Source: UBA7703 sp963667195 (GTDB lineage: Bacteria > Bacillota > Clostridia > Christensenellales > CAG-138). From it: a stretch of 64,000 bases of DNA. Location of the stretch: NCBI GenBank assembly GCA_963667195.1, contig OY762962.1, forward strand, positions 62,001-126,000, read 5' to 3'. The notes under the pieces are model-generated. The model was given only the letters and a program-made list of their open reading frames with translations. It was not told the DNA's origin and searched no databases. Shown here piece by piece: positions 8,901 through 20,900 of the stretch. Made by a program: the position numbers and the translations under genes. The stretch's first letter is position 1, and every line of letters begins with the position of its first letter.

Positions 8901-11900
8901 TGGATGGTCTGCGTTCCGTAGAAGTCCGGTTCCGGATCATAATCAATCGAAGCACCGTTCTTTACAATGGTTCCGTGTGCCGTGCCAAAGATCGCGCAGC
9001 TCGTAATCGAGAGATCCGACAACTGGTGCAGTTCGTTTTCGTTCAGCGAGCTGCTCGTGTCGACGTCCGTGTCGTTTTCGAGCACGTTGACGCTCACCGG
9101 CACATCTTCGTCCGTCGAGCCGCTGTCCGAAACCGCAATCGGGTCATCGTTGACCTGCGTGATCGTCACGGTGACGCTTGCCTTGACCTGCTCCTCACCA
9201 TCCGAGCAGTAATACTCGAAGGTATCGGTGCCGTTGTAGTCCTTGTTCGGCGTGTAGGTGATCGTCGTGCCGTCGGTCGAGATCGAACCATGCGCGGCTT
9301 TGGCCAGTGTGGTTCCCGTGATCACGACGCCGATGCTCTCGAGTTCCCAATGCGCGTTCAGCGACTTGTCCATGTCGACATCGCTATCGTTGTCGAGCAC
9401 CGAAATCACAACCGCCGTGTCTTCCGCGGTGGTCTTGGCGTCGTCGCCGGTCACAGGTGCGTCGTTGACCGGGGAAACGTTCACAGTAACCGTGCCCGTA
9501 TCGGTCGCGCCCTCCTTGTCGGTCGCGGTGTACACAAACGTATCCGTGCCGTTGAAGTTCGCAAGCGGTTTATACGTGATGTTGCCGTCTGCGTCGATCG
9601 CCGCCGTGCCGTGAGAGGCAGCCGTCGTGATCGTGAGGGTCAACACATCCGCGTTTGTCGTGATATCAACATCGTGCGCGACGCTCGCTTTCGTGATCGT
9701 CTGCGTGTTCGCGTCTTCTGCAATATTCAGCGTCTTATCGTCGGCAACCGGGTCGTCGTTGACCGCGGTTACCGTGACGACAAACGTGATCGTCGTCTTT
9801 CCGAGCGTCAGGTCGTCCACCTGCAAGGTGATCGTGGCTTCACCGTTCTGGTTGTCCTTCGGGTTCACCGTGATCGTGCGGTTGCCGTTGGTTCCTTTTG
9901 TCACCGTCACATCCGTGGTTGCGATCAGGCTCGGATTCGAGCTTTCGAGCACCGTCACCGCAAGAGAGGACGCTGCCGTCTCCACGTCGCCAACAACGAT
10001 GTCGGTCGTGCCGTTTGCGCCGTCTTCCGCGACCGTGATGTTCTGGGGCGGGGTGCTAAACACTGGCAGGTCGTTCACCGGATCGACGGTTACAGTCAGG
10101 CCCGTAACACAGGAAGCACCATAACCATCCTGCAAGTTATATAGGATGTTCGCGGTTCCGAACCAGTTCGCCTTGGGCGTGAACTTGATCGTATAATCCT
10201 TCAAATCAATGGTTCCGATCGAGGTATCGGTCAGCCACGCCGCAGAGATGTAGAATTTGCTTCTTAACAAGAGCAGATCCTGGTTCAGCGCGGAATCGAG
10301 GTCGACGTCTGTATCGTTCGCCATGACGTCGATGTAATCCGTCGCAGAATCCTCGTCGATCCTCGCTGTGTCGGGATTCGCCACCGGGCTGTCGTCCACC
10401 TGCGTGATCGTCACGGTCACACTCGCCACCGTCTGCGTGTCGCCATCCGAGCAGTAATATTGGAAGGTGTCGCTGCCGTTGTAGTCCTTGTTCGGCGTGT
10501 AGGTGATCGTCGTGCCGTCGGTCGATATCGAGCCGTGTGCGGGTTTTGTCAGCGTGGTTCCCGTAATCACAACGCCGATGCTCTCGAGTTCCCAATGCGC
10601 GTTCAGCGACTTGTCCATGTCGACATCGCTGTCGTTTTCGAGCACCGGTATCACAACCGCCGTGTCTTCCGCGGTGGTCTTGGTGTCGTTGCCCGTCACA
10701 GGCGCGTCGTTAACCTGGGAAACGTTCACGGTCACCGTGCCCGTATCGGTCGCGCCCTCTTTGTCGGTCGCGGTATATACAAACGTGTCCGTGCCGTTGA
10801 AGTTTGCGATCGGTTTATAGGTGATGTTGCCGCTGCCGTCAATCGCCGCCGTGCCGTGGGAGGCAGCGCCTGTAATAGTCAGCGTGAGCACGTCCAAGTT
10901 CGTCGCGATATCGACGTCGTGCGCGACGCTCGCTTTCGTGATCGTCTGCGTGTTCGCGTCTTCCGCGATGTTCAGCGTCTTGTCGTCGGCAACCGGGTTA
11001 TCGTTGACTGCGGTTACCGTGACGACAAACGTGATCGTCGTCTTTCCGAGCGTCAGGTCGTCCACCTGTAAGGTGATCGTGGCTTCCCCGTTCTGGTTAT
11101 CCTTCGGGTTGACCGTGATCGTGCGGTTGCCGTTGGTTCCTTTTGTCACCGTCACATCCGTGGTGGCGATCAGGCTCGGTTTAGAGCTGTTGGTCACCGT
11201 CACCGCGAGAGAGGACGCTGCCGTCTCCACGTCGCCAACAACGATGTCGGTCGTGCCGTTTGCGCCGTCTTCCGCGACCGTGATGTTCTGGGGCGGGGTG
11301 CTAAATACCGGCAGGTCGTTCACTGGATCGACGGTCACGGTCAATGTGGAATCACACGAAGCGCCGTAGCCATCCAACAACGTATAGTGGACAACTGCCG
11401 TTCCGTTCCAGTTCGTCGCGGGCGTGAATTTGATCTTGTTGCCGGTCAAATCAACGGTTCCGATCGAAAGATCGTCGATCCAGGCCGCGGAAACCGAGAA
11501 CAGACTCGTCAGATATTGATCGTTCTGATTCAGCGTAGCACCGGTATCGACGTCGGTATCGTTTGCCATGACGTCGATGTAACCTGTCGTGGAGTCCTCG
11601 TCGATCCTCGCCGTGTCGGGATTCGCCACAGGAGCATCGTTGACCTGCGTGATGGTCACGGTCACGCTTGCCACCGTCTGTGTGTCGCCATCCGAGCAGT
11701 AATATTGGAAGGTGTCGCTGCCGTTGTAGTCCTTATTCGGCGTGTAGGTGATCGTCGTGCCGTCGGTCGTGATCGAACCATGCGCGGCTTTGACCAGCGT
11801 GGTTCCCGTGATCACAACGCCGATGCTCTCGAGTTCCCAATGCGCGTTCAACGACTTGTCCATATCGACATCGCTGTCGTTTTCGAGCACGGGTATCACA

Positions 11901-14900
11901 ACCGCCGTGTCTTCCGCGGTGGTCTTAGTGTCGTTGCCCGTCACAGGCGCGTCGTTGACCTGGGAAACGTTCACGGTCACCGTGCCCGTATCGGTCGCGC
12001 CCTCTTTGTCGGTCGCGGTGTACACAAACGTGTCCGTGCCGTTGAAGTTCGCGAGCGGTTTATAGGTGATGTTACCGCTGCCGTCAATCGCGGCCGTGCC
12101 GTGGGAGGCAGCCGTCGTGATCGAGAGCGTGAGCACGTCCAGGTTCGTCGCGATATCGACGTCGTGCGCGACGCTCGCTTTCGTGATCGTCTGCGTGTTC
12201 GCGTCTTCCGCGATGTTCAGCGTCTTATCGTCGGCGACCGGGTCGTCGTTGACAGCGGTTACCGTGACGACAAACGTAATCGTCGTTTTGCCGAGCGTCA
12301 GGTCGTCCACCTGCAAGGTGATCGTGGCTTCACCGTTTTGGTTGTCTTTCGGGTTCACCGTGATTGTGCGGTTGCCGTTCGTGCCCTTCGTGACCGTCAC
12401 ATCCGTGGTTGCGATCAGGCTCGGTTTCGAGCTGTTGGTCACCGTCACCGCGAGAGAGGACGCTGCCGTCTCTACGTCGCCAACGACGATGTCGGTTGTT
12501 CCGTTTGCGCCATCTTCGGAGATCGTGATGTTCTGCGGCGCGGTGCTAAACACCGGCAGGTCGTTCACCGGATCGACCGTCACGGTCAGCGTGGAATCAC
12601 ACGAAGCGCCGTAGCCATCCTGCAACGTATAGTGGACAACTGCGGTTCCGTTCCAGTTCGTCGCGGGTGTGAATTTGATCTTGTTACCCGTCAAATCGAC
12701 GGTTCCGATCGAGAGATCGTCGATCCAAGCCGCGGACACCGAGAACAGACTCGTCAGGTATTGATCGTTCTGATTCAGCGTAGCACCGGTATCGACGTCG
12801 GTATCGTTTGCCATGACGTCGATGTAACCTGTCGTGGAGTCCTCGTCGATCCTCGCCGTGTCGGGGTTCGCCACAGGAGCATCGTTGACCTGCGTGATGG
12901 TCACGGTCACGCTTGCCACCGTCTGCGTGTCGCCATCCGAGCAGTAATACTGGAAGGTGTCGCTGCCGTTGTAGTCCTTGTTCGGTGTGTAGGTGATCGT
13001 AGTGCCGTCGGTCGAGATCGAGCCGTGCGCGGCTTTGACAAGCGTGGTTCCCGTGATCACGACGCCGATGCTCTCGAGTTCCCAATGCGCGTTCAGCGAC
13101 TTGTCCATGTCGACATCGCTGTCGTTTTCGAGCACCGGTATCACAACCGCCGTATCTTCCACGGTGGTCTTGGTATCGTTGCCCGCGACAGGCGCGTCGT
13201 TGACCTGGGAAACCGTGAGCGAAACAGTCGCGCTGTTGCTCTCGGCGTGCAGCGCATCCTCGATGGTGTAGGTGAAGCTGACCGGCCCGTTATAGTTGGC
13301 GTTCGGCGTGACAAGCACGCTGAGGCCGTCGCTCGCGGGCACGATGGTCGCATTGGGGTCATTGTCCACCACGGACTTGATCTTGATAAACTCCGTATCG
13401 GGGTTCGTCAGTAAATCGTCGTCCAAATCGTTGACGAGCACGTAGACCGCGGTCGTCTTGTCCTCCTGGACGATAATGCCCGAGTCATTCACGGCAACAG
13501 GCGAATCATTGACGTTGTTGACAATTAGCTGGAAGCTCGCTGTTGCTGTCAGTCCGCCGGGGTCTTTCGCCGTGATGGTCACCGTTGTGGTGCCGTTCCA
13601 TTTGAGATACGGCTGCAGATCGATACTGCGATCGTTTCCGGTCAGCGTATTGATTTTGATACCGTTTCGTAGCAGGAGCGTATTGCTGCTCTTCGTACTC
13701 AGGGTCACTTCAACCGGAGCTGTACCGCTTGCGTCCGTCACGTTGTCCACATCCGTCACCGTAAACGGAATGCCGTTTTTCGGAATGCCCTGATATGTCT
13801 CGTAACTAGCTGCCCCCGTATATGTGATCACCGGTGCGTCGTTGACCGGAATGACCGTAATCGAGGCGGTAAACGTATAGTCCGCGTCGCCGTATGCGTC
13901 GTGAATGGTATATTCAAACGAATCCGGCAGGTTGCTATCCTGCGCCGTCTTGTAGTAAATCGACTTTCCGTCCGCGGCAACATACGCCGTGCCGTGGGTC
14001 GGCGCCGTTGCGATGCTCTTTACCGTGAAATCGGCGGGATTGCTCGCGTAGTCCACGTCGATGCCCGTGAGCACGTCGAGCTGCTTTTCCACGTCCTCCG
14101 TCACCTCGAACGACTCGTTTCCGTTGGTCGGAATGTCGTTGACCGACTCGACCGTCACCGAGAACGTTCTGCTATAGGTGAGCCCCTGGGCATCTCTGAC
14201 CGTGAGCTTGATGTTTCCCGTGCCAAACTGGTTGGCCGCCGGAATCGCCTTGACCGTGCGCAGGGCACCGGTTGCGTCATCCGTCGGGTTGACGACGGTG
14301 ATGTTGCCAAGCGGGAACAACGTCGTATTGCTGCTCTCGATGGTGATTTGCAGCGTATCGTCGTCGTCCTCTTCGTCGGTCACGCTAAACGAGATCGCTC
14401 CCGTTCCATCCGGCGCGTCTTCGAGAATTCCCGTGACGTCCGCAATGGCGGTCATCGTCGGCGGATCATTCACCGGCGTGATGGTCACCGTCACGGTCGC
14501 GGTGGATTCGTGGTTCGACGCATCCTTCATCGTATACGTAAACACGTCGGTATAGTTCGCCGTGGTGGGACGCGTCGAATCCGGTACATATTTGAGTTGG
14601 TTGTTCTCGATCGTCGCGGTACCGTATTGCGGCGTCGCAATGCTCAACAGAGTCAGCGTGTCGCCGCCGTTGTTGGGCAGGATGTCCACGTCGTCGTTCG
14701 CAAGCACGTTGAATACGCGGGAGCTGTTTTCTGCGACAGTGAACGCGTCATCCGTCGCCGTCGGCAGATCGTTGACCGCGTTCACCGTCAGCTTGAAGGT
14801 GTCGCTGTCCGTGCCTCCGTCCGCGTCGGTCACAGTAACCGTGAATGTTGCGGTTCCAACTTTGTTCGCCTTGGGCGTGACCGTAAAGCTGCATACTCCG

Positions 14901-17900
14901 CTCGCGTCCGGGGTCACCGTCACTGTGGGCAGGAGCGTGCTATTGTTGTGCGTGACTGAAACGCTCAGCGAGCCCGCGGCGGTCTCAATGTCGCTCACCG
15001 TGAAGGTGATGGCGCCCGTTGCCGTGTCTTCGTCGGTCACGACATCCGCGAGCTTGTCCGGTGTGATTACCGGCAGGTCGTTGACGGAGGTTACGGTGAC
15101 CGTGATTGAGAATTGCGCGGATTTGCCGGAGCTATCCGTTGCGGTATAGTAGAACACTTCAGGTTCATTCGTTGGGCTGAACCAGTTTGCGTCCGGCGTG
15201 TAGGTGATGGTCTTAAGTCCCGCGTCAATGACGGCGGTTCCATGCGCGGGATCGTCCACCTGCGTAATGGTGACGTCTTCCAGCGTGGGGTTCGTCGTCT
15301 CATCCACGTCGTCGTTCGCCGCGGCGTCGATGGTGACCGAGTGGTCTTCGAGCACCGTCGCGGTGTCGTTTCCTCCGCGCGGGGTATCGTTGACCGGATT
15401 GATCGTGATGCTGACGCTCGCCGTATCCATCTTGCCGTCCAGGTCGGTGATGGTATAGGTGAACGAGTCGGTTCCGTTGTAGTCCGCGGCGGGTGTATAG
15501 AGAATGCCGCCATCATCGACAACCGCGGTTCCGTGCGCAGGCGTGGAGATCCTATAGATGGAGATCTTGTCGCCATAGCTCGCGTCCGGATCGCTGTCAT
15601 TATCGAGTACCGGAATGACGCTCGGCGTGTCTTCGTCGATCGTGATGGAATCATCTCCGGCGATGGGCGGGTCTCCATCCGGCGTAACGGTGATATAGAC
15701 CGTCGCGTAGCCGACATGGTTGACCGTGTTGCCGTCGTCCGCCAAGATCACGAACGAGTCCTCACCGTTGAAGTCCTTCGACGGTGTGTAGACATAGGTG
15801 CCGTCCGCCGATACCACGACCGTGCCGTGGGCGGGATCGGTCGATTTTGCAAACGTGACGCTGTCGCCGTCCGCGTCGGTCGCCGTGGCGGAAGCGGAGA
15901 GAGCGGTGTCCTCTTTGGTCTGCTGTTTTTCCGCGGTGACAACAGGCGCATCGTTCATGCTGATCACCATGATGAAGTACGTTTCATTGGTGGAAAGCAG
16001 TCCGTCGCTGACGACGAACTTGATGCGCGCTTCGCCGTGCGCATTCGCTTCCGGCGTGACCGTGATGGTCTTGTTCCCCGACTCACTGGTCGAGAGCGAA
16101 ATCTGTTCGGTCTTGATGATCGCTGGATCGAGAGAAGTGATCTTGATGATCAGTCCGCTCACCGCGGTTTCCGCGTCCGCAACCGCAAAGTCGAATGATG
16201 CGGTTGTGTCTTCTTCCATCGACCAGCCGCCTTCGCCGGACGTAATCTGCTCGATGGTCGGCGCATCGTTGACGGGTTTGAGCGTGATATGCACCGTCGC
16301 GGTTGCAGTACCGCCGTTTCCATCGGATACGGTATAGGTGAAATAATCGGTACCGTAATAATCCTTCGTCGGAACGTAGTCTACCTTTGTCCCGTTGATG
16401 GTCGCCGTGCCGTGCTTGGGAACCGAGACCGCTAAGATGGAGAGCGTGTCCCCCTCCGGGTCGGAATCGTTGCTCAGCACACTGATGCTGGGCTGCGCGT
16501 CCTCGTCGATCGTCAGATAATCATCCTTGGCGCGCGGCGGGTCGTTCATCGGGTTGATTGTAACCGTTACCGTCGCGCTGGCAGTTGCGCCTGCGCGATC
16601 CATCACGGTATAGGTAAACGTCACGTCGGCGGTGCTGTCGCCGTCCGCGCTGACCGTCACGGAGCCATTGCCGAGGTTGGTCACGGTTCCGTTGACCACA
16701 TTCGTAATCGAGACGATTTTGGGTTTTCCGTCTTCAATATCCGAATCGTTCGCGAGAAGATTGAGCGTGGTCGTCGATTTCGGCGGCGTGGATTCCGCGC
16801 CGGTGGAGACGGCCTCGTCCATATTGCCCGTGTCGTTGTTCGCGATCGGGATATCGTTGACCGGAATGACTTTGAGTTCAAACGCGCCTTCCGCGGTCAA
16901 CGAGCCGTCGCTCGCAACAATGCTCACCACCAGCGTGCCGTTGGCATTCGCCTCCGGGATCAGGTGAATCTTCATCTGATTGCCGGACACGTTGACGATG
17001 GAGATGTTTTCGTCCTTCACAAGCGACTGATCGCTGGACGTGATCGTATAGCTCTCCGCACCGCTGAGGTCGTTGTCCACATCGATAACGGTCAGGGTCA
17101 CATCTTTTTCCGTGTCTTCGAGCGTGGACTGATAGTAGTCCAGATCGAAGATCTCCGGCTGGTCGTTAACCGGGGTAACGTTGATGGTTACCTTCGCGCG
17201 GCTGGAAAGCGCCGCCGTGGTTTGATCCGTAATGGTGACGTAGAAAATATCCGTGCCAAAGAAGTTCGCATCCGGCACATAGAGTATTGTGTGGTTGGAG
17301 TTGATCGTCGCGGTGCCGTGTTGCGGCGCATCTTCCGTCAGAATCGACTCTTTTGTCGTGTCGCCGTCCGCTTCGCTGTCCGATCCGGGTGAAGCAAACG
17401 TCACTTTGGAGTCTTCGTAGATCGTTCTCTCTACGCTATTCACAACAGGTGGATCGTCCACCGGCGTCACGGTCAGGTCGATTACCTTTTCGTCATAGCT
17501 GATGCCGTCGCTCACGCCAACGACGATTTCTCCGGTTCCGTTTACATTTGCCGCGGTCGTGACGGTAACGGTTGCCGTTCCGCCATTGCGGGAAACCGAG
17601 TAACCCGTCTGGAACGGAATCGGCCCTGTCGTTGTAGCGTTTTGCGTGTATACATAGAAGTAGAGATCGTTGTTCGCACAATCCGGATCGTGGAAGGTGA
17701 CATCAAACGTGCTTCCGCCAGCCGTGTCCTCATCCATGGTCACTTTTGCGGGCGCGCTGTCAATCACCGGCGGGTCATTGACCGGGTACACGCGAAGCCA
17801 GATGGTTCCGGTACTCTTCTCCGTTCCACCGTTGTTTTGTTCCACAGTATAGGTGATGTTCGCGTAACCGTATTGATCCGGCGCGGGCGTAAAGCGAACC

Positions 17901-20900
17901 GTATTGTTATCCAGCACCTCAAAGGTTCCAAGCGTCGTCGGTGTGTTGACCGTGAGCGTATAAGGAACGTTATTGGGGTTGCTGATGGAGAGATCGAAGT
18001 TAAACGCATCGGCGTCTTCATAGCAGGTGACCGAGCGCCCGTAGGTATACAGCGAGCTGATAAACTCAATGCCGATGTGCACCGTCGCGTCGTCGTAGCT
18101 GTATTCCCCCGTTGCGGCTTCGCGGTCGATGATGCGGTACACGAACGAATCCGCGCCGTTTCCTTCCAGTGAAGCTTCGGTGCGCGTATAGGTGATCGTT
18201 CCGTCCGCGTTGATCACGGCGGTGCCGTGCCGCGGCGCCGTTACGATTTGGTATGTATGGATGACATCGCCCGCGTCCACGTCGTAATCATTGCTAAGGA
18301 CACTGATGTTCGCGCTTTCGCCTGCGACATTATTCGGTAGTTCGCGCCAGTCGTCCCAGGCGACGGGTCGATCGTTGACCGGGTTGACCGTAATGGTTGC
18401 GGTTGCCTGAGAGGTTGTTCTGCCGTCTGAAACACGATAGGTGATCGTGTCGGTTCCGTTCCAATCTCCGTATGGATAGTAGGTGTAATTACGCCCGTTG
18501 CTCTCGATATAACCGTGCGAAGCCGAGGAAATGCTGGAAAGCCAGATCGTGTCTCCGTCGGGATCGCTGTCGTTGGCCAGCAGCGTCAGCGCCAGCGAAC
18601 TGTCCTCGTTGATTGTAAACTCATCGTTCACCGCAAGCGGAGGGTCGTTTTGTCCCATAATAACAAGGTTGAAGGTTGTGCTGTCGGTCAAAGATGTGCT
18701 GTCCGTTACGGTGACGGTTACACTCGTGGTGCCGAACTTGTTCGCAGCCGGCGTAAGCGAAAGCGAATATACCCCGTCACCATGGTTTGTCACCTGAATG
18801 TGTTCCGCATCGTTCGGCAAAATCGTCGTGTTCGCGGGGGTAACGGTGATACTCGCCGTATCACCATAATCTTCGTCCGTCACAGAAAAGCTGATACCGC
18901 TGATGCTGCCGTCCTCGCCGACATATTTGCTGTCGATGGAGGTAATCATCGGCGCGTGTTTGATGGTTGAGACATTGAGTGTAACCGTTGCGCTTGCGGT
19001 GTCCTTGCCGTCCGTGAGCGTATAGGTGAACGTGTTGATGGCGTTCTCACCGATCGCGGGATAATAGGTAAACTTCTGGGTCGCTTTGTCAAAGTTCAGC
19101 GTTCCCGGAAGGTCTTCTACAAAATTCGCAACCGTGAGCGTGTCGCCATCCACGTCGTGGTCATTTTCCAGCACACTGAAGGTGCGGCTGCCGCTGTAGA
19201 GCACATAGACCTTGTCGTTTACCGCAATCGGTGCGTCCTGAACCGGATCGACCACGAGTTGGAAGCTGTCGCTAGACTGTGCTTCGCCGTCGCTGACCGT
19301 CAGCGTAACCGTCACGGTTCCGTTTGCGTCCGCCGCGGGTGTAATCTGCACCTCACCCGTGCCGTCGCCGTTGTTGACGATCGTCATACCATCCGTGGTA
19401 GCAATGTCGTCGTCGCTGGTTGCCGCAACGACAGACAGGCTGGCGGCGCTGCTCTCCTGGTCGGAGATGCGGAACGGGATGACAACCTTCGTGTCTTCGT
19501 TTGTACGGTAGGAAGCCTCTTCTACCGAGATGGTCGGCGCGTCGTTGACAGCCGTCGCCTTGAGTGTGCAGGTTGCAAGCGTTCTCGCCGCACCGTCGCT
19601 TATATAATAGGTAAAGCTGTCTGACCCGTCATAGTTTCCCACCGGTGTATAGCGCAGCGTCGTGCTGTTGAGCTCCTCAATGGTGCCGACGGTCGCGGGC
19701 GACACAAGCCCGTCATAGAAGATGGTGTCGCCTTCGATATCGCTGTCATTCTTCAGAAGATCCGCAATCGAAATATCGACGTACGCCGCTCCTTCGGTGT
19801 AGTTCACCGTGTCCGCGCCCGCGCGGGGTGCGTCGTTGACGTTTTGTACGTGAACTGTAATCGTTCGTTCGACTGTGTTGAAACCGTCGCCGAGCGTCAG
19901 CAGAATATCAACGTCGCCATATTGATCCGCAACCGGCGAAAGCAGAAGCTTGACCGCGGCGGAGTTATCGCCAAGGCCCGATATCGTAATCCCGCTCTGC
20001 TCCAAAATCGCTGTGTTCAGTGAAGCCGCCTGCAGCATCACGCTGTTGAGCGGCGTTTCCACGTCGCTGATTTCAAACGCGATTTCAGCGTTCTTTGCGT
20101 CTTCGTTGATGGTGTATTCGTTGGAAAGCGCGTTGAAGATCGGATCGTCCGACTCCGGAGAAACAACCACCGTGACGGTTGCTTCGGCAGTCAATCGGCT
20201 GTTGTCCTCGATGGTATAGGTAAATGTGTCCGTGCCGTTGAAATTCGCCGCGGGCGTATAGACGATCATGCCGTCCGAAATCGCGGTTGTGCCGTGGCTT
20301 CCGTTGGTGCTGGAGAGAAGCGAAATGTGTTCGCTTGTATTAACCGCGGTATCCACATCAAAGTCATTGCTCAGTACATTGATTGTCGCTGCGATATCCT
20401 CGCGCGCGGTCGCCGTGTCGGGCTTTGCAACGGGCGCGTCGTTTACGTTATTGACCGTGACGGAAACCGTCGCATCCGCGGTTCCGCCCTTGCCGTCGGA
20501 AACCGTGTAGACGAACGAATCCGTACCAGAATAGTTCGCGTCCGGTGTGTAGCGGATTTTCCCGAGCACGATCAGCGCTTTGCCGTGTGCAGGGGTTCCA
20601 ACAGATGCGATGCTCAGCGTGTCGCCGTCCGCAAGGTCGGTGTCGTTGGCGAGCACGTCGATGGTCGCGGTCGTGTCTTCGTCCAACACGATGCCGGAAT
20701 CATTCTGCGCCACCGGCGGATCGTTGACCGCGTTTACGGTGACGTTGAAGGAGCGCGTGACTTTCAGGCCGCCGGGGTCGCTGACCTCAACCGTGACGGT
20801 GACCGGACCACCGGACTGGTTCGCGGCAGGTGTGATATCGAGGCTGATGCCGGTGTCCGCCTTGTTGACGGTCACCGTGCTTAAGAGTGCGTCGTTCGTC

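Noticed and set aside
6608..10144. Open frame of 1,178 codons on the plus strand, opposite the giant gene
   Set aside because: It is a shadow of the repeat-rich minus-strand gene: its product is Arg/Val/His-rich, repeats with the same period, has no ribosome site and no family signature. The GC-rich codon use of the real gene suppresses stops on the other strand.
9150..13212. CRISPR array or mobile-element repeat as explanation of the periodic DNA
   Set aside because: The period is 1,245 bp, in frame, and codes for four protein domains per unit; there are no short repeats with spacers and no transposase.
11387..13414. Open frame of 675 codons on the plus strand, opposite the giant gene
   Set aside because: Same reason: antisense shadow of the 1,245-bp array, no ribosome site or domain.
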